Part shown: positions 25,089-35,569 of the stretch, piece after piece | Layout of the letters: every line of letters starts with the position of its first letter | How positions within the stretch are numbered: the stretch's first letter is position 1 | Assembly: GCA_004194705.1 (NCBI GenBank) | Contig: SADC01001324.1 | Location: 124,001-188,000, forward strand | Source: Ditylenchus dipsaci | Taxonomy: Eukaryota; Nematoda; Chromadorea; Rhabditida; Anguinidae | Direction: 5' to 3' | Length of the DNA: 64,000 nt | Program-made: the position numbers and the translations under genes | Notes under the pieces: model-generated | What the model was told of the DNA's origin: nothing | The model's database searches: none | Seen by the model: the letters and a program-made list of their open reading frames with translations, nothing else

Positions 25089-25440
25089 CTCACGTTGTCG
25101 TTGGAAAAAAATCTTTTATAAATGCGTTTTTACGCCAACGACAATGCCAACGACGACGACAATGACGACCCTTTTATAAAAAATCCAACGACAACGACGC
25201 CAACGACAACGAATTTTTTTCTTTCCAATAGGAGAAGTCTCGCATTTGCAGTCAAGATTTCGAAGTGAAACGTGTGGGAAATCCTGTGCTCCTACAAAAC
25301 TCTGGCTTAAAATGCAATATTTGCTTAACTCGAAAGAAAAAAATTTCGTCATCGTTGTCATCGTCGTTGGCGTTGTCGTTGGATTTTTTTATAAATCGGT
25401 CGTCGTTGTCGTCGTCTTTGTCTTTGTCGTCGTCTCTGGC
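25089..25440. repeat. Palindrome of CGTTGTCGTCGTTGG hexamer-like arrays
   Basis: Arms built from GTCGTT/AACGAC units in inverted orientation (25091-25210 versus 25345-25440), with TTTTATAAA spacers on both sides. Confidence 0.8.
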
Positions 25441-26238
25441 GCAAAAGGTGTGATATAGGTGCAAAATGAAAAAAGTTGGCTCAGAAAAAAATACTCTTTG
25501 AAGGGGGTGCACTTGGGTTTCTGTCCATTTAATATTTCAAAAATTCCTCCCACTCCATTATCACCTCTCATTCGACGTTTCAAATACGTCAAATACGGTT
25601 ATTTTACAATACAACTGAGGAAGTAGGTGGCGGAGCCCACTTAAAAAAGTTAGATCCAATTTTTCATTTCATTGCAATGTCAAGTAAAAATTACGCCCAG
25701 ATGAGGTTTCGACATGGGAGACTCACCTTGCGAGGTGTTTATTCTGGTTTCTAGTAGCCCAAAATTTGATAAACCCTGTATGACTATTGACCCCATTTGA
25801 ATCAAACCACAAATTACATCCTTAATTTTTCGAGGGCACGCTAAATAACACACAATAACTAAGGTAATAATAATGATCGTATTTTTTCCTGTAAATATTG
25901 ATAATAACCACTGAAATTGTTATTGCTATACGTCATCATTTAAATGCAATTTTGAAAAATTATATGTGCATATCTAAAATAAGAGAAGATTGACTTTGCC
26001 AGCATGAAAACAACAATGTGTGAGAGAGAAAAAGAGCGAAATTCAAAAATTTAGCCAAATAGACAACAGAAAAATTTAGTCGTCTGCATCCAGAGTGAAA
26101 AGGTTTTGATGACTGCTATTAATATTTAGAGGGATGAAGTGCGCTGATTGACCCATTGCCATCCTCTAAAACCGAACATCTATTGCCTATAAAACCAATA
26201 AGGTTTTTAAATTAGTCTTTACAAAAAGCCCAGGCAGG

Positions 26239-27126
26239 AGTGCACTATACCGCGTAGCCCAAAACTGTCTTAAAGCGTGTTTTTTTTTATGTGTGAGCAA
26301 TTAAAACATATTTAAAACGTGTTTTTAGAGTGCGGAAGGCCATTTTTGGAAAAAAAATTTTGACCAAAATTTGACTTTTTGCCTTGGGGGACCAAGGTAA
26401 ACCACCTGGAGAGGGATTTTTTACCTCGTTTTTCTTACTGAGACTGGGCAAAAGAGTCTCTAGACGCATTTTTTGATCGAGAGCGTTGCTCGGATTCATC
26501 TCCAAGGTAAGTGAGTGCGCGCATCTCTAACTCCCAAGCCCCCTACGCCCCCTCCGGGGCGTAGGGGGCTTGGGGGCTTGGAGTTGAGATGCGCACACAC
26601 ACATACCTTAGAAACCAAACACTCGAAAAAACTCTGGATGCATAAAAACAATGTGCATGCCAGAGTTTTTTATGCGGTAGGTCCCTGCAAGGAAAACTAT
26701 GTTCAAGATCTTCTTCTTTTGAGGAGTGGCTCCTACTCAGGCTAAAGTTAAATGTTGGTTTTAAAATTGATCGAACAGCCGAATTCTTTCGTTTGTTAAG
26801 TGTCTACTATGATCCAAATGAAAAACCAAATGATGTTATTGATGTCGAAGATATTGTTGAGGAGACCGAATAAATGTTTACTATTGCGGCAATAAACGAA
26901 AATGAATATTCAAAAAAAATTCAAATCCTATCTTAAATAAAGTATTCACGTACCCTCTCCAGGTGGTTTACCTTGGTCCCCAAGGCAAAAAGTCAAATTT
27001 TGGTCAAAATTTTTTTTTCCAAAAATGGCCTTCCGCACTCTAAAAACACGTTTTAAGTATGTTTTAATTGCTCACACGTCAAAAAAAACGCTTTAAGCCA
27101 GTTTTGGGCTACGCGGTATAATGCAC
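26239..27126. repeat. Palindromic element, about 0.9 kb
   Basis: Ends TGCACTATACCGCGTAGCCC / GGGCTACGCGGTATAATGCA. Inner arms carry AAAACGTGTTTTTAGAGTGC and CCTTGGTCCCC. The centre holds the GTGAGTGCGCGCATCTC segment and a short coding-like tract (26745-26872). Confidence 0.85.
26745..26872 (+). pseudogene. Short coding-like remnant inside a palindromic element
   Basis: An open stretch reading FKIDRTAEFFRLLSVYYDPN, then VIDVEDIVEETE-stop. The acidic C-terminal look is unlike surrounding AT-rich noise. I do not recognise the family; it may be the end of a captured gene or transposase. Confidence 0.3.
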
Positions 27127-27590
27127 TTTAGCCAAAGCCCAACCAAACCTACATTATGTTCGTTTTCAGATGTTGCAGCAGTGGTGGCACCTGAATCCAA
27201 ATTAGCCGCTTTTTCATCTGGCATATCTTTGCCGGAAAACAGCCCATTTGAAGACTCTTTAACAAAATACAAAATAAACCGGGAATTTGATGATAACAAT
27301 TAAATATACCTTCTTTTGCTGTTGTGCTGTTTGATTCGGGAACGTTTTTCATGACTAATCCATGTATTGTTTGCAATAATGGGCAATGCATTTGTGCAAA
27401 AATTGGTACTGGCCCTGTAAAAAGTCTATTAGCTTGCGAGACTAGTGTTATTACAAGCTGATAATATTAAAAGGATATTGATCTTTTTGGTGCAAATTTA
27501 CTTTTTTTCCACAAATTTTGGCTTTGCAGTTTTCTATTTAATTTTTCATCCTTTTTTCAAAAGTGATAAAAGTAGCCCTGCGACCATAGT
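27127..27590. other. Unassigned sequence, possibly single-copy
   Basis: A 61-codon plus-strand frame starting at 27121 follows a TTTTCAG-like site and encodes VVAPESKLAAFSSG. It has no recognisable domain and no partner exon could be fixed. Confidence 0.3.
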
Positions 27591-27599
27591 TGCACGCGA

Positions 27600-28145
27600 A
27601 AAAAAATGGGCGCCGGGCACCACCGGCGCCGGTATCTCAAAAATTGGCGCCGGGCGCAGAACGGGCGCCGGCGCTTCGGCGCCGGCTCTTTTTGGGCGCC
27701 GAGCGCAGCACCGGGCGCTGGCATCCCAAAAATTGGCACCGGGCGCAGAACCGGGCGCCGAGCTTTAAATAAGTGAATTATATACTAGTAAAAGATTTAG
27801 TTTTTTTATTTAACTTCTGCTTTATATATTTTTAGTCCTCAATTAAATCTCGATTATAAATTAAAATGGCTTTGCTTTTTAAGAGAATATTAAAAATCGA
27901 TCAAAAAGAGAAAGCTTCTTTTAACTAAGATGTTATAAAAGAAGAGAAAAATGTGGAAAAATTAGGCACCGGGCGCCGAACCGGGCGCCGGGCTGTATTG
28001 AAATTAAGCACCGGGCGCCGAACCGGGCGCCGGGCTGTATTAAAATCGGCGCCGAGCGCCGGCGCCAGTGCCGGCGCTCGGCGCCTCATTTGTTTCAAGA
28101 ATTTCGGGCGCACACGGGCGCCGGCGCTGGCGCCGGCGCCCGTGC
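27600..28145. repeat. GGCGCC/GGGCGCCGGGCGC-rich cluster pair
   Basis: Two blocks (27605-27765 and 27965-28145), far more GC-rich than their surroundings, made of repeated GGGCGCCGGGCGC motifs interrupted by AAAATTG-like spacers. They are flanked by related inverted ends (CATAGTTGCACG at 27584, CGTGCAAGTATG at 28140). Similar blocks occur at 45995-46090 and 50275-50395. Confidence 0.85.
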
Positions 28146-28389
28146 AAGTATGCCTGCGACTCTAGTTTCTAACGAGATATAATTTATTGCAACATCTTCG
28201 TGAAATGTAGTACGAAAAAAGTTAACAGGATGAACCAAATCATTTTTCCTGGTGCCATGGCATTTCATCCAAAATTCAGTTCGTCCAAAGTCAATTCGTC
28301 CAAAGACAATTCGTCCAAAATTCAATTCCTCCAAATTTGAATTCCAATTCTAAATTTTGTGGGAAAACGATTTTTACGATCACAGAATA

Positions 28390-29700
28390 ACTTCAACCAC
28401 TCAGAAACCCGTGCCAGAGTGACCGAAAGCTGATAAAATCTGGTTTTTAGGGGTTTACTAAAGAGGGGACAAACTTTTGCGAAAAAACGATAGAGCGAAT
28501 CAGAATCGCAATGTGATCAGGTGAATCACTCAGAATTAGGCTAAAGTATATTATAGCAAGTCTTCCCGAAAATGGGTTTTAACTGTTTTTTTGTGTGTTT
28601 TAGGTTTTAAGGGCTAGGAGACATTTGGCAAAAACGACATTTGGCAAACGTATCTTTTGCCCAAACGACATTTGGCAAAACGTGAATATGGTATCAGTGG
28701 AATCAGACAGACAGATGTTCCGTCATTAATTGTTTCCAAATATTTAGTATGTTTGGGCAAATGTCGTTTTGGCAAATGTCATTTTGCCAAATGTCGTTTG
28801 GGCAAATGTCGTTTTGCCAAATGTCGTTTGGCCAAATGTCGTTTTGCCAAACGTCGTTTGGGCAAATGTCGTTTTTGCCAAATGTCGTTTTTGCCAAATG
28901 TCTCCTAGCCGTTTTAAGGCTTGAAACGTGTAGAAAACACGTTTTTAGGTGGGGGACGGAACTTTCTGGAAAAATATTTTTTTGGCCAATTTTGATTTTT
29001 TTCCTTGGGGGACCAAGGCAAACAAAGATAGAATTTGAACAAAGTTTTGAATACTGGGATCTACCGCATAATGAAACTCTGGTTTGCATACTATTTTTAT
29101 GCATCCAGAGTCACTTCCGAGAGATTTGTGTCTAAGGTAGCCCCCAAGCTCCCTACGCCCCCGGAGGGGGCGTAGGGGCTGAGAGTTAGAGATGCGCACA
29201 CTTCCTTTACCTTAGAGATGAATCCGAGAAGACTGTTGACAATAAATGCATCAGGAGACTCTTTTGCCTAGTCCAAAGAGAAAAACAAGGTAAAAATGAA
29301 CACAACCACGTGTCCAGGTACCTCTCCAGATGGTTTGCCTTGGTCCCCCAAGGCAAAAAGTCAAAATTTAGTCAAAAAAAAATTTTCAAAAAGTGTTTCA
29401 AGACCTAAAACACACAAAAAATTAGTTAAAATCCCTTTTTGGAGGACTTGCTATAATATACTCCGGCCCAGAATTACACCACGAATATCCAAAACTATCC
29501 AAACCACTCCAGCGACTCGAGAACACTGTTCAGGGTGGTTTGTAGTGGTTCGCGATGTTCGATGGTGAGATTCTGAGCGATTCATCCGATCACATTGTGA
29601 TTCTGATTCGCTGAATCGTTTTCTTTGCAAAAGTTTGTCCCCCTTTTCGTAAACCCCCAAAAACCAGATTTTATTGGCCTTTGGTCACTGAGGCATGAGA
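28390..29700. repeat. Doubly nested palindrome
   Basis: Outer arms 28395-28560 and 29500-29690 share TTTTAGGGGTTTAC / GTAAACCCCCAAAAACCAG and CACTCAGAAT. Inner arms 28560-28600 and 29400-29460 share TTTTGTGTGTTTTAGG. Inside are a foldback (28612-28910) and a CTTGGTCCCC/GATGCGC repeat copy (28930-29350). Confidence 0.7.
28612..28910. mobile_element. Foldback with CGACATTTGGCAAAA tandem arms, 8-9 bp duplication
   Basis: Ends GGCTAGGAGACATTTGGC / GCCAAATGTCTCCTAGCC. Arms are arrays of a ~15-bp motif (ACGACATTTGGCAAA) in inverted orientation. GTTTTAAG(G) flanks both sides at 28604-28611 and 28911-28918. Confidence 0.85.
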
Positions 29701-29757
29701 TCGGTCCTTCGTAAATTAAGTCCCTATAGGTTACAGGTTCGAATCCCGGTCGTGGCA
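29690..29757 (+). tRNA. tRNA 3'-half-like sequence (possible SINE head)
   Basis: A strong B box, CAGGTTCGAATCCCGG, followed by TCGTGGCA. A convincing A box and acceptor partner are missing, so this is a tRNA-derived fragment and not a working gene. Confidence 0.35.
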
Positions 29758-30679
29758 AATATTTTTTCCTGGCTGAAATAGCTTTGAACAGACCCGTAAG
29801 CTTCAGGGTGTATAGTGAGATTATCTGAAACCTGCTCAAACGGGTATCCACCTCCATAATACTAAATTTTGGATTTAGCCCATATTAAATTTAAAAAATG
29901 CTGTATCCCACCCATAATCCTGCCTGAGTAGGATTTTTTCATACCAAAACAGCTATTTGGACTGCGGAAACCCCAGTCCTCGAGTAGTTTCAGACCCGCA
30001 GTATTTAGGTGTCTGTCGAAAGGATGTGGTGCTTGGGTGACCTACTTAGGAAAGGAAACAGAAACAGTCAGGTGATTGTATTTGGCAGTGCCTAGATATC
30101 GGTACTCAGATGGAAATAAATTAATAAAAACCTTGAACTTTGGACGAAATGCCATGGCACCATTTTTCCTGACTTGCTTTATACTTTTTTTTTGTGCTAC
30201 ATTTGTCAGTGAATTATGTCTCGTTAGAACTAGAATCGCAGGACTACTTGATGGTGTTATTACTTTTAAAAAAGGTTGAAATGAAATAGAAAGCCGCAAA
30301 ACACCAACCAAATGATAAGCTAACCCATATTTTTTATAAAACTTAAATTATCAGTTTCTTAAAACAGGAATGGGAAAAATGCTTTTTTGAAAAGATGGGT
30401 AAGAACCGGGGTATAACTTCCCGCGGATAGATTTGTTTTCGAAATCTTATTTTAATGATTGCCGAGAATTTTCTTTGTGCTAAAACGATAAAATAATAAT
30501 TTTTAACACTTCTGGAAGAAAAAATTAATACAGCAAAAGCACGGCTAAGACGCTTCTTCTTAAACAAAACTTTCTTTTTAGTAGTATAGTACGGCTATTC
30601 AAACGTATTCACGCGTTTTTTTGGATGGTAATCGATTTTAAAAAAGATAAGAAAAAAGTTTAACCGGGGATTTATCCTG

Positions 30680-30837
30680 CCCCGACCAGGCTAAGGATAA
30701 TATCCGCGGATATCTGATTGTTACTACGGATTTCATCCGCTGATATTTATCCATATCCGCGGATTTTTTTATTGTTACTACCGATTTTCCGTATCCGCGG
30801 ATTTTATCCGAAGATATTTTGATTGTTACTACCAGCC
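30680..30837. repeat. ATCCGCGGAT repeat cluster
   Basis: Several copies of ATCCGCGGAT and GATTGTTACTAC within 160 bp. Probably a MITE, but no target duplication could be fixed. Confidence 0.6.
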
Positions 30838-30910
30838 CAGAAAAGAGAAAGGGGTTTGTCATACCAGAATTAGGCTATACGTGGAGTTTTAATTTCATAC
30901 AATGACTCAC

Positions 30911-30985
30911 CGGTGTTTGAACCATGCACACCCTTTGCTTTCTCAGCTCCAGCACGAGTTGTTTCAAATTGATTTCCGTAAGCTT
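30911..30985 (-). CDS. Protein tyrosine phosphatase exon: helix plus Q-loop start (candidate)
   Basis: 75 nt bounded by TTTTCCAG and GTGAGT, encoding KLTEINLKQLVLELRKQR followed by VCMVQTP. LRxQR..MVQT is the conserved C-terminal Q-loop entry of classical PTP domains. It joins in phase (TSK|KLTE) to the exon at 45330-45396, and the distance from IAID to LRKQR is close to family norms. The following exon (usually QYxFxY) was not found, so it may instead belong to a separate PTP fragment. Confidence 0.6.
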
Positions 30986-31201
30986 CTGGAAAATAACTAT
31001 AAAGTCATGCCCAAAAAAATCAAGCTCATGTGCAATGCTCCTGCTTCTTTTGTAATTTATGGACCGTAATAAAAAAAACAAGAAAGCTATGGCCATTGTA
31101 CACAAAATGATGATGAAAACTGATTTTCTGTAATTTTAGACCAGTTAATTATTAATTTTTTTAGCTCAAAGTGTTGACCCCATTTTTTATAATTTTTCTG
31201 A

Positions 31202-31436
31202 CGCTAGTAGCGAATAACCAACCCCCCCCCAACGATTTTCACTTTTTACTTTAGTAAAAAGTACCAAATTTATGTCCCAGACCCCGGAAAATATGTGTAA
31301 ACTCTTTATTAGTCACAACTTCCGTACGCTGGCCTACCCCCAAGCCTAAGGGCTAAGCCTAAACTTGTTGTTTGCAAGGGTAGTTACAGCAATTTTTAAA
31401 GGTCGGATGCTTGGGGGGGGGTATTCGCTACTAGCG
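31202..31436. mobile_element. C-run/G-run MITE
   Basis: Inverted ends CGCTAGTAGCGAATAACC / GGTATTCGCTACTAGCG, with a C run just inside the left end and a G run just inside the right. The internal sequence is near-identical to 4461-4690. Confidence 0.85.
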
Positions 31437-31989
31437 CCATTTTTCTTATAGAGTGTTTTTGGGTGGAGTTACAAATATTACCTTTGTAATTTTCATGTAA
31501 GTTCATGGAGCGGTGGGCTCATGAATGTGAGCAGTGCTTAAAATGAACCTCGTTTCTATTTTCGCCTATATCTCGGTCACTTGTATTGTGCGGCAACCGG
31601 ACATTTTGCATAATTATGCAACTTTTCCGCGGACAAATTGCAAAAATTTTCGGTGTAATTCAGGCGAAACAACCGAATCATACTGGAAAAATTATGCAAT
31701 TTGTGCGCGGACAAATTGCACAATTACACAAAACGTCTGGTTGCCGTATTGTGCGTATGAAACAATAGATGTCATTCGACGCAAGAAAAAAACTGTATCT
31801 TTCGGATAAATTAGATTCTCCCAAACGCTTTTGCGATTTTGAGAATAAAGTGTTTTAGACAGAAAAGTCATTTTTGGAACTATGAATTTTATGATATTTT
31901 GTGATTTTTCTCAGGAAGAAGGGCCCCACGAACTTTTTTGTTACAGATTCAGAAAGCTTAACAAATCCTGCATCAGGGGCCTATGTCAC

Positions 31990-32215
31990 TATTTGAAGAT
32001 TGGAAAGTGGAAAGTGGAAAATGGAAAGTGGAAAGTGGAAAATGGAAAGTCATTTTCTGTGTCACTAACATTTTGGAAAGTGGAAAATTGGAAATGGAAA
32101 GTGGAAAGTGTAAAATGGAAAATTTCCATGGAAATTTTCCACTTCTGTGTCACTATTTGAAAATTGGAAAATGGAAAGTGGAAAATTGGGAAATTTTCCA
32201 TGGAAAATTGATGGC
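31990..32215. repeat. Harbinger left subterminal repeat array
   Basis: Many copies of GGAAAGTGGAAAATG, partly palindromic (GGAAAATTTCCATGG). The mirror-image array is at 36540-36670. Confidence 0.85.
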
Positions 32216-32397
32216 TAAGGCTACGGGCTACAAATTTTTGGAAAGTTTCCATATCGCAATTTCTTTTGTATCTAAGCTGTTTTTCGAGCCGCTTGTAGCG
32301 ATTTTTATGTCGTAGTCGTCGGATAATATGATTGGATGTTATGTGCTGCGTATATTTTGACTTGTGGTTGACTAAAACTGCTTCTCTTTTTAGGAAA

Positions 32398-34373
32398 ATG
32401 TCTACAAGTGATGAGAGCTTCGAAGAAGAGAGAATTCAAGGACCGCGTCAACGAGTTTTCCGTCCGAGGGCTGTCGTCACTGATCCAATGCAATTCCGTG
32501 AGCGCTTTCGTCTTACTTCGCGACAAGCAGATGTTCTTCTCGGCGTTATTGGTGAGCGATTGCAGCCTTCCACTTTCCGATCAAATCCGATGTCACCAAA
32601 GGTGAAACTGCTATGTGCGCTTCGATTCTACGCCTCCAATTCCTTTTTCTATAATGTTGGTGACGCTCAAGGTTTAATTTGCAGTGATAGTTAGTGTTTA
32701 AGTAGTTAACTATTGTGATGTAGGTCCTTCCAAGAAATCGGTGGATCGAGCAATTCGGCAAGTGACGTCAGTAATCAACGCTAAGCTTTCGGATCGTATC
32801 AAGTGGCCAGCGGATGAAGGTGTGTGCAGAAGGATTGCTTCGAACTTCTTACAACTCGCAAATCCAGGTACAATACAGGCTTTCTAGTTAAAGACAGTAT
32901 TTATTCCTCTATCTAAGGAATGCCAACTGTGTGTGGAGCTGTGGATGGGACGCTCATCAAGCTAGCCTATTGTCCTAGTGAACATGAGGTAGGATTAATC
33001 ATCATTTAGTGGTTGTATATTTTATCGTTTTGTTTAGTCTCAGTCGTTAACACGCATTTGAGCCCTTTGGATTTGAGCCCCGTATTTGAGCCCCCGCATT
33101 TGAGCTCCCGCATTTGAGCCCCGCATTTGAGCCCATAGTAAAAGGCGACATTTGAATCGGGACACGGAAATTTCACCGCCGGGTCATTTCACCGCCTGTA
33201 TCACTTCACCGCCTGTATCATTTACCGCCGGTCATTTCACCGCCTGTATCTGTTCATTTTTTTAAGTCCGATTTTGTGTTTATTCGTTTTTCTGTGTTTT
33301 TTCTTTGAAAATCGATATTTACTTTAAATATAAAAATTTAGCAATCTGATGGATGCTAATATAGAGCTCGTATATAAAGAGTTAGCTCTTATCCCGGACC
33401 ATGTACCCCAAAGGGTCAGCCTTATCCCGGACGATGTACACACAAAGGGGCTTCCTATTGAATTAGGTTGCCTGCCGAAGGCAGGCAGGTAGAAGGAGAA
33501 GAATCTGAAGAGAATGAAAATGACACTTATTGAATTTGTTGTTTGTTCTAGTGTTTCATTTAAACTGTTGAATGTTATCAATAAATTGCTTGCATATGTA
33601 CCACTAGATTTGTTCTGTTAAAAATCAGATCCTGAAAAAGCGTGAAACTCTAGGGACTTTTAATTACCTCGATCAGAACCTGAAGGGCGAGCGACTAATA
33701 AGCCCACCCAAAAAATTAAATGGGGCTCAAATGCGGGGCTCAAATGCGGGGGCTCAAATGCGGGGCTCAAATACGGGGGCTCAAATGCGGGGGCTCAAAT
33801 CAAAAGGGCTCAAATACGTAGTAACCGTCTCAGTTCGTCGACCGCCATCAACAGCACTCGATCAATGCAATGGTTGTGGCAGGACCTAACTACCGCTTTT
33901 ACTTCTTGTCAGCAAAATGGCCAGGATCGGTGAGCGATGCTCGGGTTTTGAGGAATAGCTCCATGGCGATACGGTTCAATGCTGGCTGGAGGCCTTTTCC
34001 TGGTGCAGTTCTTCTCGGAGATTCTATCTATGGTGCAAGCGATTCGTTGGTTCCGATGCGGCCTCATGCTCCACAACAATACGATCCCTTCTACAAGTAC
34101 ATTTATATCCATTTTATATTGACTGCTGCTTAATGTACTCGGTTGTTAAGGTATCACTCAAAAACACGCCGTGTCGTTAAATGTGCCTTCGGTCTGTGGA
34201 AGAACCGTTTTCAGTGCCTCAAATCTGGGATGCGTCTCAAGAGTCCGACATACTGTGGGGAGGTGATCATGGCATGCGGCTATTTGCACAATTTTCTCAT
34301 GGAGGAGCGTCTGGAGCAAGAAAACGATGACGATGAATTCATGGAGCAACTTGCGCTGAATAACTTGTTGTAG
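32398..34373 (+). CDS. Harbinger transposase (HARBI1-like DDE nuclease), inactivated
   Basis: Exons 32398-32671, 32724-32877, 32918-32988, 33828-34096 and 34151-34373, joined by short introns with phases that agree. N-terminal helical domain (FRERFRLTSRQADVLLGVIG), then first Asp in CGAVDGTLIKL, second in WPGSVSDARVL and third in LLGDSIYG. The C-terminal motif is RRVVKCAFGLWKNRF. In the family this reads VE+xFG, so the catalytic Glu is replaced by Lys (codon AAA). A 782-bp foldback (33045-33826) has inserted at the start of exon 4 after TCTCAGT. Known role: cuts and integrates the element together with its Myb-like partner. This copy should be inactive. Confidence 0.93.
33045..33826. mobile_element. 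Foldback with CATTTGAGCCCC tandem arms, 8-bp duplication GTCTCAGT
   Basis: Ends CGTTAACACGCATTTGAG / CTCAAATACGTAGTAACC, arms made of a ~13-bp GCATTTGAGCCCC motif in inverted orientation. GTCTCAGT repeats at 33037-33044 and 33827-33834. The interior holds TTTCACCGCCTGTATCA repeats and no transposase. It splits the Harbinger transposase exon, so it is younger than the Harbinger copy. Confidence 0.93.
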
Positions 34374-34522
34374 GTGTTCGGGAGGAATAAAGTCATCCAC
34401 TCATGACTCGGTTTGCCCTGGAATGTTGATTGTTGTTCTGTAACATGTTGCACCTTTGTCGTACCTAATTATCTAATTTTATCATTGTGTAGATCGTTTT
34501 TACGGCAAATTATTTCAGCGTG

Positions 34523-35374
34523 ATGGAGCGTTCCGAAAATATTTCTGGTGAGTGCCGCAAGACAGAGCGTGACAGATTTGCCCTGTTCAAGAAGATCTAA
34601 GCAAACAAGGATGTCCTGTTCGGGAAGTTCTCTGAATCGATTACTAAGAAGCTCAAGGATGATACGTGGGAAATGATCCGAAAGGAACTCGTCGCCGAAG
34701 GGTACGCTTCGTTTCAAGCCAAGACGTCAAAGCAGCTGAGGGAGAGTATGTGGTCACAAACAAAAACTCGCACGATGGAGAAAGTGGACAAGTCCAAGAA
34801 GACAGGAGGAGTGAAGTTCAGTGAGGTGAAAAAGTATTCTTCCTATCTTAGTAATGATATTCATGCTTCGGTGGAGAAATTGCTGCTGGCGATCATCAGC
34901 GTCGAAAGTCCTCAAGTCAAGGGAATGGATGTGTCTGAAAGCGGAGAAGTGAAAGAGGACGCGCCACCAACTCCAAAAGTAACTAAAGAGAGAATGTTCG
35001 CGGATGTTTTGAAGTAATTTACCGGCCATTTATCCTTATCACTTCCTCTACGTTTGCTTTAGTGATGAAGTAACTCCAAGACCGGTGAAGAAAAGATTGT
35101 TCGCGGATGTGTCCAAGTAATTTTTCCGTTCCTTATCAAAATCAGTTCGTAAGCTGAGTGTCTAAATATTTATTGTAGACCAAGCTTTGTTGATGATGAG
35201 ATCAAAGCCGAGAAGCTGCGCAAGTTGAAGCTGGAAAATCGTCTCATGGAGCTCTTCATCTACGAGAAAGAATTGGAGTTGGGCGTTCCACCGGAACAAA
35301 GGATCTTCGCTAACAGGGCCGAATCAGTGGAAAAAAATCGAGAAGCCGATGGAGGAGCAAGAATATTCATTTGA
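34523..35374 (+). CDS. Harbinger second gene: Myb/SANT-like DNA-binding protein, with in-frame stop
   Basis: Exons 34523-about 35013, 35063-35116 and 35179-35374. N-terminal region with Trp/aromatic spacing of a trihelix/Myb-like fold (KLKDDTWEMIRKELVAEG, WSQTKTRTMEKV), an acidic Ser/Pro linker, and a C-terminal coiled coil (AEKLRKLKLENRLMELF, IYEKELELGVPPE) usual for these partners. In Harbinger systems this protein takes the transposase to the nucleus and to the element ends. Codon 26 is TAA (34598-34600), within otherwise continuous coding sequence; translation may restart downstream or the gene is dead. Same orientation as the transposase, 150 bp after its stop. Confidence 0.85.
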
Positions 35375-35569
35375 TGGACAGTGGTAGATGTATGTTGTTG
35401 ATGTTATGCGACCGAAAGTTGTTAATGTCGTGCGCACACCGTTGTTGATGTTTTGATTGAATAAAGGATGTTTTTTGAGTGTGAGTCAGCGTTATTTTCC
35501 AGTTTTTTGGAAAGTGGAAAATTTACCACTTTCCATGGAAAATTGGAAAGTGGAAAATGGAAAATTTGA

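Noticed and set aside
25246..25512. Asp-rich and Val-rich frames
   Set aside because: Translations of GTCGTT/AACGAC arrays in opposite strands of a palindrome.
27601..28165. Ala/Arg/Pro-rich frames over the GGCGCC blocks
   Set aside because: All six frames are open in this low-complexity GC-rich repeat, so openness carries no information.
28657..29135. Cys-rich frames (CRFAKCRLGKC) resembling a zinc-finger or toxin-like repeat
   Set aside because: Translation of the ACGACATTTGGCAAA tandem arms; the antisense frame is equally open and repetitive.
29582..29857. 91-codon minus frame with LPRPGFEPVTYRD
   Set aside because: PGFEPVT-like peptides are typical translations of a tRNA B box (GGTTCGAATCCCGG); it overlaps the tRNA-like fragment.
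31882..32315. Long overlapping frames of Lys/Trp/Glu or Phe/His repeats
   Set aside because: They are translations of the GGAAAGTGGAAAATG subterminal array of the Harbinger and have no coding signal.
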